Shown here one piece after another: positions 18,394 to 27,801 of a DNA stretch of 44,803 bases. A program made the translations under genes and the position numbers. Numbering within the stretch: the stretch's first letter is position 1; every line of letters begins with the position of its first letter. Origin of the DNA: Chitinispirillaceae bacterium (GTDB taxonomy: Bacteria > Fibrobacterota > Chitinivibrionia > Chitinivibrionales > Chitinispirillaceae); NCBI GenBank assembly GCA_016932075.1, contig JAFGDP010000110.1:1-44803 (forward strand), given 5' to 3'. The notes below the pieces were generated by a model. That model did not search any database, was not told the DNA's origin, and saw nothing but the letters and a program-made list of their open reading frames with translations.

Positions 18394-19938
18394 ATGCAGG
18401 CAGATAGTGGCATGGTTGCACTAATAATCGTGATTTCACTGTATGTAGTCTGTTCGGTTGTTCTCTTGGCGTTTGGGGCACAATGCTATCTCCTCACGTT
18501 TCTTTTTCTGAGAAAGAGGCGTTGCCGCGTTAAGGCGCAGCAGGAGACCATGAAGTATTACTACGGTGTGACTGATGAAAAGCGGTATCCGAAGGTGGTC
18601 ACGCAGCTTCCGATGTTCAATGAAAAGCAGGTCGCCTGCCGGGTGATCGAGGCTGCCGCGACAATGGACTACCCACGCGACCGCCATGAGATCCAGGTGT
18701 TGGATGACAGCACCGATGAGACCGTCCAGTATGTCGATGAAACGGTCAACCGTCTAAAGGCCAGAGGATACAATGTAAAGGTGATCCGGAGAACCGACCG
18801 GACCGGATTCAAGGCCGGTGCTCTTCAGCATGGTCTAAAATTTACCGATGCAGAATTTGTCACCATTTTTGACGCGGATTTTGTGCCGTATAAAGATTTC
18901 CTGCGCCGGGCAATGGCGTTTTTTGTGGACCGGCCGAATCTCGGGCTTGTGCAGGGTCGGTGGACGCATCTGAACAAATCCGCCTCGCTCATCACCCGCG
19001 GCCAGGCAATGGGTATCGATGGTCATTTTATGATTGAGCAGGCTGCCCGGAGCTGGAACGGCCTGTTCATGAATTTCAATGGCACGGCAGGCGTATTCAG
19101 ACGAAGCGCCATAGAATCAAGCGGCGGATGGCAGCACGATACGCTCACCGAAGACATGGACCTGTCCTACCGCATGCAGCTTGCCGATTGGGAAACCGAA
19201 TATGTTCCCGACCTCATGGTTCCCGCGGAAATTCCCGAAGATATCAATGCGTTCAAAAACCAGCAGTTTCGATGGGCAAAAGGTTCGATCCAGACTGCGA
19301 TCAAAATTATTCCCATGCTGGCGCGAAAAAAGATGTCGCCGTTTAAGTTCATTCAGGCGGTGCTGCATCTCACTCACTACATGGTACACCCGCTCATGCT
19401 CATTCTCGCGCTGCTCACGATGCCGGTGCTCTATTTTGTCAAAGTCAATCTGCCGCTGTACTGGTTTGTCGGGATTATCTGTTGCATGGTCCTGGCGACG
19501 AGCGGACCTGCGACAATGTATATGGTGGCCCAGCGATATATCGGTAATCCGCTTCTGCAGCAGATCATGCTTATCCCCGCGATGATGCTCATTGGTACTG
19601 GCTTGGCCGTAAACAATGGCAAGGCGGTTTTCGAGGCCCTGCTTAAACGCGAATCGCCATTTTACCGCACGCCCAAAAAGGGTGAGCGGAGCGGCAAACT
19701 GGCCTACCGGCCGGTAAAGGATATCACCTGTATCGTTGAAATTCTCATCGGCTTTTACTGCCTTGCCAGTTTCCATATGTTTTTAGGATATACCAACTTT
19801 CTGGTAAGCCCGTTTCTCATGCTCTATGCTTCGGGATTCTTGTTTGTTGGCGTCATCTCCATAGTGCATTTCCGGAAACCCAACTTGATCGATATAAAAG
19901 TCAAAGTACCGCTTGAGCCGGCAAAAACCATAGCATAG
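18394..19938 (+). CDS. processive GT2 glycosyltransferase (cellulose/mannan synthase-like)
   Basis: This 514-residue membrane glycosyltransferase is of the cellulose-synthase-like branch. One N-terminal membrane segment (about residues 9-38) is followed by the GT-A domain with DDSTDET (104-110), DAD (160-162), TED (252-254) and QQFRW (QxxRW, 290-294). That is the full D,D,D,QxxRW set of processive beta-glycan synthases. Several membrane helices make the C-terminal half. Close relatives include plant CslA-like mannan synthases and many bacterial proteins of unproven product. No PilZ domain, BcsB or other cellulose-operon genes are adjacent. The product polysaccharide is therefore unknown. The ATG at 18394 lacks a clear ribosome site, and 18412 is an alternative. 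Confidence 0.85.
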   Translation: MQADSGMVALIIVISLYVVCSVVLLAFGAQCYLLTFLFLRKRRCRVKAQQETMKYYYGVTDEKRYPKVVTQLPMFNEKQVACRVIEAAATMDYPRDRHEIQVLDDSTDETVQYVDETVNRLKARGYNVKVIRRTDRTGFKAGALQHGLKFTDAEFVTIFDADFVPYKDFLRRAMAFFVDRPNLGLVQGRWTHLNKSASLITRGQAMGIDGHFMIEQAARSWNGLFMNFNGTAGVFRRSAIESSGGWQHDTLTEDMDLSYRMQLADWETEYVPDLMVPAEIPEDINAFKNQQFRWAKGSIQTAIKIIPMLARKKMSPFKFIQAVLHLTHYMVHPLMLILALLTMPVLYFVKVNLPLYWFVGIICCMVLATSGPATMYMVAQRYIGNPLLQQIMLIPAMMLIGTGLAVNNGKAVFEALLKRESPFYRTPKKGERSGKLAYRPVKDITCIVEILIGFYCLASFHMFLGYTNFLVSPFLMLYASGFLFVGVISIVHFRKPNLIDIKVKVPLEPAKTIA

Positions 19939-20107
19939 TTACCCAGAATTATTATAAAACCGGATGGTTCCTCCAAGGTATTTCCTCACGTATACCTTAC
20001 CTGCTATTGTTTTAATTTGCAACATTTTTATCGATTCACTATGAAATATTAAGCTGAGTTTTTTCCATGCAAACTGCGAAATTTGGCGAAAAAAGCTATA
20101 AAAACTT

Positions 20108-20124
20108 CTGGCATGGCATTTGTT
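20108..20124 (+). promoter_or_regulatory. sigma54-like promoter element upstream of dnaK
   Basis: CTGGCATGGCATTTGTT matches the sigma54 -24/-12 consensus YTGGCACGRNNNTTGCW at all but two defined positions, including the invariant GG. However, the -12 GC dinucleotide reads GT. It lies about 90 bases upstream of the dnaK ATG, leaving a leader of roughly 75-80 bases. No CIRCE repeat was seen. This is a pattern match only. Confidence 0.35.
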
Positions 20125-20212
20125 TTGAGTAACGATGATAATCTCGTCGTATTCTGAAACTGAAATATGTATTGAATATATAGATCGGCCAGAATAGAAA
20201 GGGAGTACTGGT

Positions 20213-22183
20213 ATGGGCAAAATAATCGGAATCGACCTTGGTACCACCAACTCATGCGTTGGTGTTATGGAGGCTGGTAAACCTGTGGTTATCGCCAACT
20301 CCGAAGGGGGTCGCACCACGCCTTCTATCGCTGCATTTGCTAAAAACGGCGAGCGGCTTGTCGGCGCCATTGCAAAGCGGCAGGCGATAACCAACCCGGA
20401 AAATACCATCTATTCAATCAAGCGGTTCATGGGACGGCGTCATAACGAGGTGTCGTCAGAAGAGACGCGGGTTCCATACAAGGTCGTCGGCGCTCCTGAA
20501 GAACCGGTAAAGGTCGCTATTCAGGATCGCGATTATACCCCGCCGGAAATTTCTGCCATGATCCTCCAGTACATGAAAAAAGCGGCTGAGGAATATCTCG
20601 GCGAAGAGGTTAAAGAGGCGGTCATTACGGTGCCGGCCTACTTTAACGATTCGCAGCGGCAGGCTACTAAGGACGCGGGCAGGATCGCAGGCTTGGATGT
20701 CAAGCGTATTATCAATGAGCCGACCGCTGCGGCGCTTGCCTATGGTCTTGAAAAAAAGCGTAACGAGAAAGTCGCGGTTTTCGACCTGGGCGGAGGCACG
20801 TTCGATATTTCGATCCTCGAGATCGGTGAAGGGGTATTCGAAGTAAAGTCCACGAACGGTGACACCCATCTTGGCGGAGATGACTTTGATAAGGTGATCA
20901 TGGATTATATAGCCGATGAATTCAGGAAATCCAATGGGATTGATCTGCGTAACGACCGCATGGCGCTCCAGCGACTCAAAGAGGCGGCTGAGAAGGCGAA
21001 GATTGAGCTTTCCTCGGCAATGCAGGCGCAGATCAACCTGCCGTTTATCACGGCCGATGCAAGTGGCCCGAAACATCTCGATATCACGCTTACCCGAGCA
21101 AAACTCGAGTCTCTTGTCCAGCACCTGATCGACCGCTGCGTCGATCCATGCAGGAAAGCGCTTGACGATGCAGGTCTTTCATCAAGCCAGATAGACGAAG
21201 TGCTGCTGGTGGGTGGCGCAACACGTATGCCCGCGGTTCAGCGCAAGGTGGAAGAGGTTTTCGGCAAAACGCCCAACAAGAGCGTCAACCCTGACGAAGT
21301 GGTTGCGGTTGGCGCCGCTATCCAGGGTGCCATTCTTTCCGGCGACCAGTCGGTCAAGGACGTGCTCCTGCTCGACGTGACCCCGCTGTCGCTCGGTATT
21401 GAAACGCTTGGCGGCGTCATGACCAAGCTGATCGAGCGCAATACCACCATTCCGACGAAAAAGAGCCAGGTGTTCTCCACCGCGTCCGACAGCCAGACCG
21501 CGGTGACCATCATGGTGTATCAGGGCGAGCGGGAAATGGCGGCCCATAACAGGTTGCTTGGCAAGTTCGACCTTATCGGCATACCGCCGGCGCCGCGCGG
21601 CGTTCCGCAGATCGAGGTTACGTTTGATATCGACGCCAACGGCATTCTCAACGTGAGCGCAAAAGATCTCGGCACCGGAAAATCGCAGCAGATCCGAATC
21701 GAATCCTCCAGCGGGCTCAATGAGGACGAAATACAGAAGATGGTGAAGGATGCCGAAGCCAACGCCGCCCGTGATAAAGAGGAAAAGGACAAGGTGGAGA
21801 TCAAGAACCAGGCCGAGCAGCTGGTATACCAGACAGAAAAAATGCTTAACGAAGCCGGCGACAAGATTCCCGCCGACGTTAAAAGCAAGTACCAGTCATC
21901 CATCGATGACCTCAAGGACAAGATCAAAGGCGGCGATCCCAAGGCCATCAAGGCAAGCATGGACAGCATGATGAAGATATCCGAAGAGCTGTACAAGCAC
22001 GCCCAGGCAGCCGGTGCCGCAGGCGGACCGGGTGCGGGACCGGGCGCTGGACCCGCAGGAGACCAGCAGTTCCACGGCAGCCAGCCGGGCGGCGAAAATG
22101 CCGGTACGGGCGATTCCGGTGACCAGAAAAAGAAGCCGGGAAAAGACGGCGCCGTTGACGCGGATTATGAAGTGGTGGATTAA
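20213..22183 (+). CDS. dnaK: molecular chaperone DnaK (Hsp70)
   Basis: This 656-residue Hsp70 has the full architecture. The N-terminal ATPase begins [11 protein letters not shown] (phosphate 1 loop), with [39 protein letters not shown] and [12 protein letters not shown]. The linker is [12 protein letters not shown], followed by the substrate-binding domain and a helical lid. The C-terminus has a Gly/Pro/Ala-rich disordered tail and the canonical ending DADYEVVD. It refolds and protects proteins in the cytoplasm with DnaJ and GrpE, neither of which is in this window. GGGAG precedes the ATG at 20213. A terminator follows at 22230-22285, so dnaK appears to be monocistronic. Confidence 0.98.
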   Translation: MGKIIGIDLGTTNSCVGVMEAGKPVVIANSEGGRTTPSIAAFAKNGERLVGAIAKRQAITNPENTIYSIKRFMGRRHNEVSSEETRVPYKVVGAPEEPVKVAIQDRDYTPPEISAMILQYMKKAAEEYLGEEVKEAVITVPAYFNDSQRQATKDAGRIAGLDVKRIINEPTAAALAYGLEKKRNEKVAVFDLGGGTFDISILEIGEGVFEVKSTNGDTHLGGDDFDKVIMDYIADEFRKSNGIDLRNDRMALQRLKEAAEKAKIELSSAMQAQINLPFITADASGPKHLDITLTRAKLESLVQHLIDRCVDPCRKALDDAGLSSSQIDEVLLVGGATRMPAVQRKVEEVFGKTPNKSVNPDEVVAVGAAIQGAILSGDQSVKDVLLLDVTPLSLGIETLGGVMTKLIERNTTIPTKKSQVFSTASDSQTAVTIMVYQGEREMAAHNRLLGKFDLIGIPPAPRGVPQIEVTFDIDANGILNVSAKDLGTGKSQQIRIESSSGLNEDEIQKMVKDAEANAARDKEEKDKVEIKNQAEQLVYQTEKMLNEAGDKIPADVKSKYQSSIDDLKDKIKGGDPKAIKASMDSMMKISEELYKHAQAAGAAGGPGAGPGAGPAGDQQFHGSQPGGENAGTGDSGDQKKKPGKDGAVDADYEVVD

Positions 22184-22229
22184 AATTGCACAATGCAGAA
22201 TGATGATTGAAGAGTGAGAAATTAAAAAA

Positions 22230-22285
22230 AACGCTCATCCGTGAGTCCGGATTGTCATCGGGATCGAAGGGTGGGCGTTTTCATT
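22230..22285 (+). terminator. terminator after dnaK
   Basis: AACGCTCATCC (22230-22240) pairs with GGGTGGGCGTT (22269-22279) through an 11-bp stem with two G.U pairs. It is preceded by a run of A and followed by TTTTCATTTT. The 28-base loop is large, but the flanking A and T tracts support termination. Confidence 0.75.
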
Positions 22286-22792
22286 TTCGCAAAAGAAGGA
22301 TGGCGTGATAAAAGGACACTTCTGTATCCTGATTTTTTTTCACCTCGTTGCGTATTCCTTCAGGCTCACCCCTGATCAATGGATTGATGATCAACCTTTT
22401 TCTCTCCAGGCCACAGTTTTTACCGAATCCCTGGAGCCAAACGTACCATCCTATTTCATTTTCGATACATTCGCCGACAACGATACTTCTCCTGTACGGA
22501 ATAATCAAACCCTGCATCCGTGGTGGACACCCAAGGGCGATCGGATACCGTCAAATCTCGTCCTGCCCATTCCTTCGACAGCAGGGATTACTATTTGTCC
22601 AAAAACTTATGCGGAACGGATTATTGCGTATATTCATCGCGCAGCGCGGCTTGATGATGCTGCTGACGATCCTGCCTATTTCTGACACTATCGTATCTTT
22701 CCACAATTCTTCTGTTTTTAAACGATATAGTGATCGTTGCGATATAACGATATTACAAACGATCGTATAGTATAGTATGAAAGGAAAATCAT
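22286..22792. other. unassigned AT-richer stretch with open frames on both strands
   Basis: No convincing gene was found in these 507 bases between dnaK and the alpha/beta hydrolase. The plus strand is open for 126 codons at 22305-22685, and the minus strand is open in two overlapping pieces (22281-22517 and 22551-22808). None has a clear ribosome site, known domain or plausible protein composition. Composition is visibly more AT-rich than the neighbours. The minus strand reads protein-like across frames but is broken by stop codons. It could be a decayed gene, a mobile-element relic or a structured RNA. Confidence 0.4.
22718..22775. promoter_or_regulatory. cluster of CGATAT/GATCGT repeats before the hydrolase gene
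   Basis: Three copies of a CGATAT core and two of GATCGT crowd into about 55 AT-rich bases directly upstream of the ATG at 22793. The cluster continues into GTATAGTATAGTATG. The position between a non-coding stretch and the start codon suggests promoter and operator sequence. Which copies matter is unclear. Confidence 0.3.
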
Positions 22793-23845
22793 ATGAAAAC
22801 GGGAACAATGAAAATCGTGAAATGGGTGCTGATTGTAACAGGCGGATCTGCAGTAGTGGCCATAACCCTGCTGGCTCTGTTTATCCGGTCACTTTTTATC
22901 GAACCGGACCTTGCCAGCCTGCCTTCATACCATCCGTTCAAATCAGAAAAGGCGAAATCGCGCTATCTCGCCTATTATGACAACCGCGCGCAAGCGTGGC
23001 CTGTTGCCTCGGATACCGTTTCGATTCGAACATCGTTCGGTTCGACCTTCGTCAGGACCAGCGGAAAGCCGGGCGCGCCGAATATAGTGCTCCTGCCGTC
23101 GGGAAATGCATCATCGCTGGTGTGGGCGCAGAATGTGGCTGACCTGTCGAAATCATACCGGGTGTATGCCGTGGATAACATTTACGACGTCGGCCGGAGC
23201 GTATATACGAAAATCATGAAGAGCCAGGATGATTTCGTTGCATGGCTCGACGACCTGTTTTCGGGTCTGGCGCTCGGGGACAGCGTGAACCTGGCCGGTT
23301 ACTCCTATGGGGGTTGGATCGCGGGCCAGTATGCTCTCAAGCGGCCGGAGCGGTTGTCCAAAGCAGTGCTCGTAGCGCCTGCCGCCACCCTGTGCCCCCT
23401 GCCGGCTGAGTGGGCATGGCGCGGAATTTTTTCCGCGCTTCCTCACCGTATATTCATGCAAAAGCTGATGGTCGACTGGCTTTTTACCGATCTGGCGGTA
23501 AAAAAGGATTCCGTGAGCCGTGCCATAATTGACAATATGGTGAATGACGCGGCAATGAGCATGAGCTGCTTCAAATTCAAAATGCTCGTGCCGCCAACGG
23601 TCTTGAGCGACAGCGAGCTCCGGGCGATCAAAGTGCCGATGCTGGTCTTGATCGGCGAGCACGAAAAGATCAATCCGCCTCTCGAGGCAATGGAGCGCCT
23701 CGCCAGGGTCGCCCCTGGGATACAATGTGTATTGATAAAAGGAGCCGGACACGATCTGCCGCTGGTGAAGAATGAAGAAGTGACCCGCCTGACACAGGAA
23801 TTTTTAAAGAGCCGGGGGGAAGGTAATGATTCCGTGATTCCATAG
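22793..23845 (+). CDS. alpha/beta hydrolase, membrane-anchored
   Basis: This 350-residue hydrolase has an N-terminal membrane anchor (about residues 10-34) and an alpha/beta-hydrolase domain. The nucleophile elbow is GYSYG, with Ser171. The catalytic histidine is likely in GAGHDLPL near the end. The strand before it, VLIGEHEKINPP, carries an acidic residue in the usual third position. The fold includes VYAVDNIYDVGRS and VLVAPAATLCPLPAEWAW, resembling YbfK-type carboxylesterases. AAGGA sits about eight bases before the ATG at 22793. The substrate is unknown. An esterase acting outside the membrane is likely, given the anchor. Confidence 0.8.
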   Translation: MKTGTMKIVKWVLIVTGGSAVVAITLLALFIRSLFIEPDLASLPSYHPFKSEKAKSRYLAYYDNRAQAWPVASDTVSIRTSFGSTFVRTSGKPGAPNIVLLPSGNASSLVWAQNVADLSKSYRVYAVDNIYDVGRSVYTKIMKSQDDFVAWLDDLFSGLALGDSVNLAGYSYGGWIAGQYALKRPERLSKAVLVAPAATLCPLPAEWAWRGIFSALPHRIFMQKLMVDWLFTDLAVKKDSVSRAIIDNMVNDAAMSMSCFKFKMLVPPTVLSDSELRAIKVPMLVLIGEHEKINPPLEAMERLARVAPGIQCVLIKGAGHDLPLVKNEEVTRLTQEFLKSRGEGNDSVIP

Positions 23846-23974
23846 TCTGGCCCGTTTCCAATCGATACCGTGTCTCTTGAAAACACCGCCTTTTTATCGT
23901 ATCATTAAGCCGCCCCTAGCCCACACTCAATCACTTAATTCTCTATCAATCCAACATTATTCGAAGGTATCGGT

Positions 23975-25444
23975 ATGTGTAGCAGGCTGCGTTCTGTTGT
24001 GGCCGTTGTTGTCATGGTTTGTTGTACCGTTGGCGCGGACACCATCGTTTCGGTTTCTTCCGGCGGCGTATGGGAAGACACGCTTACTTGGGTAGGCCAC
24101 AGAATTCCGGGATCGGGCGACGATGTTGTGATAAACGGTACGGTGTCGGCAACAGCCAGCAGCGCGACTTGCCGGGATATGACTATTTCGCAGGATGCGG
24201 TGTTGCAGAACGGCGGTGGACTGGGCTGGGTAACGGTCTCCATAACAGGATCATTGACCAACAGTGGAACGATCCGAAACAATCCGACTTCAAATGAGTT
24301 GTGGCTGAATGTGGCGGGTGACCTTGTCAATAACGGCACTTGGACCCCGGCAAAGACGCACATTCTTTCCACCCGTTCTCAAGATATTTCGCAGACATCA
24401 GGTACTGAGTTCAGGGGTATCTTTCTGAAGAAAAGCGCGGGCGGGACATCCGACACCTTTCCGCTGGTCGCGGGTTCCGACCTTTTCATAAACGCCTCGC
24501 AGTTTGACTGCAACGGCTACAGTAACGGTAGCTACTACTGGGGCAAGGTCGACATGGCAGGCCACAATCTGACGCTTATGGGCGGCACCAGTTTTTTCGG
24601 AGCGGCGCTCCATGGCACGGACACGGTCATCTGCCGCGACTCTTCGATTATCAGCAGCAGTACCTTTGAGGAAGCGGTTACGCTTGCCGGACGAACAACG
24701 ATTACCGACTCCCGCGTGACGTTCAACGGCGAGGTGACGGTTGCTGATACCCTTCAAAACGGCGGGTCGCTCGGATGGGTCACGCTGTACGTGCGCGGTG
24801 GCATTGTCAATACAGGCATGATAAGAAACCATCCCGGAGGCAACGAGCTCTGGATGGAAATAGGCCGGAACGTGACGAACCGCGGCGTATGGGCCAATAA
24901 AAAAAATACCATGACCGACAGTGTGGATCAGGTGATAGGACTTGACAGCTCCAGAGTGATACAGGCGCCGTTTATTTTTGACGCTCTCTGGACAAGCGGG
25001 CCGTACGAGTGGCGAAAAGACACGCAGGCAGTAACTGATGGCAGCGGGCGGTTGTTGCATTTTGATTCGCTTACCATGGCCGTTGCCGGAGTATACCGTT
25101 GCAAGCATGACAGCGTTTGGTCGCGTACCATCACGGTCCGTGAGGGATCGGCTGCCCTCATCAGAAGGCCGGGAGGGGTTGTGGCCGGCGCGCCGATGTC
25201 GTTTACTTCCGAAATCATACCCGGAAAAATCCCCTTTGTTTCCTTCCAGGTCCCGCGAAGCTGCGCCTATACCATTTCTCTTTTTGATGTCCGGGGCAGG
25301 ATCATTGAATTCACGCATTCATGGGCGGTTGCCGGTATTCAATCTCAACCGGTCGCTTCAAAGCGACTTGCCGGCGGCTTGTATACCGTCCTGTTTCGCG
25401 CCGGCGAGTTCAGGAGCACGCATAAGGTGATGATGATCCGCTGA
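23975..25444 (+). CDS. secreted protein with duplicated beta-module and T9SS-like sorting domain
   Basis: This 489-residue exported protein has a signal peptide ending near VGAD (residue 22). The N-terminal part has a parallel-beta-like opening (GGVWEDTLTWVGHRIPGSGDD). A module repeats: LQNGGGLGWVTVSITGSLTN near residue 84 and LQNGGSLGWVTLYVRGGIVN near 262. Each copy is followed by a similar NELW segment. The last 80 residues (YTISLFDVRGRIIEF, then LAGGLYTVLFRAGEF, ending HKVMMIR) strongly resemble type IX secretion (Por) C-terminal sorting domains. The protein is thus probably exported to the cell surface. No enzymatic domain was recognised. It stands alone, 129 bases after the hydrolase gene. 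Confidence 0.7.
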   Translation: MCSRLRSVVAVVVMVCCTVGADTIVSVSSGGVWEDTLTWVGHRIPGSGDDVVINGTVSATASSATCRDMTISQDAVLQNGGGLGWVTVSITGSLTNSGTIRNNPTSNELWLNVAGDLVNNGTWTPAKTHILSTRSQDISQTSGTEFRGIFLKKSAGGTSDTFPLVAGSDLFINASQFDCNGYSNGSYYWGKVDMAGHNLTLMGGTSFFGAALHGTDTVICRDSSIISSSTFEEAVTLAGRTTITDSRVTFNGEVTVADTLQNGGSLGWVTLYVRGGIVNTGMIRNHPGGNELWMEIGRNVTNRGVWANKKNTMTDSVDQVIGLDSSRVIQAPFIFDALWTSGPYEWRKDTQAVTDGSGRLLHFDSLTMAVAGVYRCKHDSVWSRTITVREGSAALIRRPGGVVAGAPMSFTSEIIPGKIPFVSFQVPRSCAYTISLFDVRGRIIEFTHSWAVAGIQSQPVASKRLAGGLYTVLFRAGEFRSTHKVMMIR

Positions 25445-25714
25445 ACATGACTCAACCGGCACAGTCCGGCAGCCGTGCCGTTCGTTATTACAGGTGACGG
25501 TTTCCCGAAAGATCCATTCGACAGTACCGTTGCGCCCGGTCTTCAAGGCCGTTCATTTTCTTTGGGTTTTTGCCAGTTAAAAATCAAGCAGAAAATTTTT
25601 ACGTTTTATTTTTCCTGGCACCGGGGCATGGTCAATTACGATATTATTGCACGCAAAATTTTTTAAAAACCAAACCTGTCACCGTCAGATCCATTTATTT
25701 GTAAGGAGGAGATC

Positions 25715-25885
25715 ATGAATCTGCAGAAGCTGCTTGATGAACTTGAGGTCCTGAAGGTCGAATACGAGAAATTTCAGAGGGGGAATAAATCAGCCGGTAC
25801 CCGCGCCCGCAAGAGTCTGCAGAACATCAAGAAGATCTGCCAGGATATCCGAAACGAGATCCAGGAGGCGAAGAAGTCGGAATAG
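25715..25885 (+). CDS. histone H1-like (Hc1-type) small DNA-binding protein
   Basis: This 56-residue lysine-rich helical protein starts at the ATG at 25715 after a strong AAGGAGGAG ribosome site. The segment GNKSAGTRARKSLQNIKKIC matches the conserved core of small Hc1/histone-like proteins found in FCB bacteria and chlamydiae, which bind and compact DNA. There is no membrane segment. A rho-independent terminator follows within 10 bases, so it is a separate transcript in front of the Gld-type operon. The function is assigned by family resemblance. Confidence 0.75.
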   Translation: MNLQKLLDELEVLKVEYEKFQRGNKSAGTRARKSLQNIKKICQDIRNEIQEAKKSE

Positions 25886-25893
25886 CGATCGCG

Positions 25894-25925
25894 AGAGTCC
25901 GGGGGCGAGGACAGACTCTTTTTTT
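25894..25925 (+). terminator. terminator after the histone-like gene
   Basis: AGAGTC (25894-25899) pairs with GACTCT (25914-25919), helped by an inner GTCC/GGAC pairing. A run of seven T follows (25919-25925). It lies nine bases after the stop codon. Confidence 0.8.
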
Positions 25926-26110
25926 AGTGCGCCGCAATATTTTTTATTTCCAGCCGTAATCAACTGCTGTTTGTGGCTGAGTAGGGTTCGTAGCGTGCAA
26001 ATCACTTATGTCGCTTGACCAAACCGCGGTCACGAAACCATTTTTTATAGCCTTTGTCGGAAAAAAAACAAATAAACAAGTTCAACCACACCAAATCAGT
26101 GGCGGGTTTT

Positions 26111-27064
26111 ATGAATCCAACAACAAACGGTTACATGCTCGAGGTGAAAAGCCTCAGCAAAAAATTCGGTGAATTTCCAGCGTTAAAAGACCTGAATTTC
26201 CAGATCCCGAAAGGGGAGATCCTGGGATTTCTCGGACCGAACGGCGCGGGGAAAACAACGACCATGCGTATCATCACCTGTTACATTCCGGCGTCGAGCG
26301 GAACCGTACTGGTCGACGGGCTTGAAACGGTGGCCAACAGCCTGCGGGTCAGGCAGAAGATCGGCTATCTTGCCGAGACCAATCCGCTCTACAGCGACAT
26401 GACCGTACGGGAATATCTCAACTTTGTCGGCGAGATACGCGGTCTTCGCCAGCCCAAGCTGGGCGCGCGGATTGACGAGATGTTCAGCATCTGCGGGCTC
26501 ACGAAAATGGCCGAGCGGCAGATCGGCAAGCTTTCCAAGGGGTTTCGCCAGCGGGTCGGGCTCGCGCAGTCCATGATGCACAATCCTGACCTTCTGATCC
26601 TTGACGAGCCGATGTCGGGCCTCGACCCGAACCAGATTGTGGAGATCCGGCAGCTCATCAAGAAAATCGGCGCGGAAAAAACGGTGATCTACTGCTCCCA
26701 TATCCTTTCGGAAGTGAGCGCGACCTGCTCACGCATTATCATCATCAATGAGGGACAGATCGTTGCCAGCGGCACGGCAGGGGAGCTTACCGCTCGATCG
26801 AGCAGGGGCAACCGGTATACGGTGACGGTCCGGGCCGACCGAGACGCCGCCCAGAGCGCGCTTCAGGGTCTGCCTAACGTTGCCGGCGTGTCGATAAAAG
26901 GCGTTTCCAAGGAGTGGGCGACCGCCGAGGTGCTCTGTGCTTCAAACGAGGACATTGGTGAAGATATCTTCAGATGCGTGGTGTCCAAAGGCTGGAGTCT
27001 TTCCGAGCTCAGGCACGAGACCGCAAGCCTCGAGGATGTGTTCACACAACTTACAAGGGGATAA
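26111..27064 (+). CDS. ABC transporter ATP-binding protein (GldA-like)
   Basis: This 317-residue ATPase has Walker A GPNGAGKTT (residues 42-50), the ABC signature as LSKGFRQR, Walker B LLILDEP and a switch histidine in CSHILSEV. Its C-terminal extension follows the ABC-2 exporter pattern. It is the first gene of a four-gene set with a permease, a GldG-like protein and a DUF4340 protein. That set resembles the GldAFG machinery first linked to gliding in Bacteroidota but common in non-gliding bacteria. The ATG at 26111 is preferred; a TTG at 26054 would add 19 residues of unconserved sequence. The substrate is unknown. Confidence 0.88.
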   Translation: MNPTTNGYMLEVKSLSKKFGEFPALKDLNFQIPKGEILGFLGPNGAGKTTTMRIITCYIPASSGTVLVDGLETVANSLRVRQKIGYLAETNPLYSDMTVREYLNFVGEIRGLRQPKLGARIDEMFSICGLTKMAERQIGKLSKGFRQRVGLAQSMMHNPDLLILDEPMSGLDPNQIVEIRQLIKKIGAEKTVIYCSHILSEVSATCSRIIIINEGQIVASGTAGELTARSSRGNRYTVTVRADRDAAQSALQGLPNVAGVSIKGVSKEWATAEVLCASNEDIGEDIFRCVVSKGWSLSELRHETASLEDVFTQLTRG

Positions 27065-27066
27065 TC

Positions 27067-27783
27067 ATGGACAATATACTTGCGATTTTCAAAAAAGAGT
27101 TCAAATCCTATTTCATTTCACCGATCGCCTACGTGTTCATCACCGTGTACCTAGCGGTCTCCAATTTCCTATTTTTCCAGAGCTTTTTTCTGATCAACCA
27201 GGCCGACATGCGCGGGTATTTCCAGCTCCTGCCGTGGATTTTCCTCTTTTTCGTTCCGGCGGTCACCATGCGGAGCTGGTCCGAAGAGAAAAAGGTACGC
27301 ACGCTCGAACTGCTGCTGACGTGGCCGGTGAGCGATCTGCAGGTCGTGGCAGGGAAGTTCATGGCCGCGTTCGGGTTCCTGCTCGTGGTCATTGTTTTTT
27401 CAATCACCATTCCGATCACGATCGCCGTGATCGGCGACCCGGACATGGGCCCCATTGTCGGCGGGTATATCGGCGCCCTGCTCATGGGCGGCGCCTATAT
27501 CGCGATCGGGATGTGGGTCTCCTCATACACCGAAAACCAGATCATCGCGTTCATCCTCGGAGTGGTCGCGACGTTTGCGCTGTTCATCGTGGGCAATCCG
27601 TTTTTCACCATGGCCGCGCCACAGGCGATCGTTCCGGTGCTGAGCTTTCTGGGCCTGGCGAACCATTTTGAGAGCATCGAGCGCGGCGTCATCGACTCGC
27701 GCGATATTATTTACTACTGTTCGGTCATCGGCTTTTTCCTGTTTCTCAACGTTCAATCCCTCACCAGCAGGAAATGGGAATAA
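27067..27783 (+). CDS. ABC-2 type permease (GldF-like)
   Basis: This 238-residue permease has six predicted membrane segments. The start at ATG 27067 is two bases after the stop of the ATPase gene. The motif VPAVTMRSWSEEKKVRTLEL followed by LLTWPVS is characteristic of GldF/ABC-2 membrane proteins that pair with GldA-like ATPases. An in-frame upstream ATG at 26974 would overlap the ATPase gene heavily and is rejected. It should form the channel of the transporter encoded by this operon. Confidence 0.88.
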   Translation: MDNILAIFKKEFKSYFISPIAYVFITVYLAVSNFLFFQSFFLINQADMRGYFQLLPWIFLFFVPAVTMRSWSEEKKVRTLELLLTWPVSDLQVVAGKFMAAFGFLLVVIVFSITIPITIAVIGDPDMGPIVGGYIGALLMGGAYIAIGMWVSSYTENQIIAFILGVVATFALFIVGNPFFTMAAPQAIVPVLSFLGLANHFESIERGVIDSRDIIYYCSVIGFFLFLNVQSLTSRKWE

Positions 27784-27801
27784 AAGGAGATAGAGCAACC
27801 T

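Noticed and set aside
25624..25645. Second sigma54-like element before the histone-like gene
   Set aside because: CTGGCACC resembles a -24 box but no TTGC-like -12 box follows at the right spacing.
26974..27066. Extended permease start at 26974
   Set aside because: It overlaps the ATPase C-terminus by more than 90 bases and adds unconserved residues; the ATG at 27067 fits the family.
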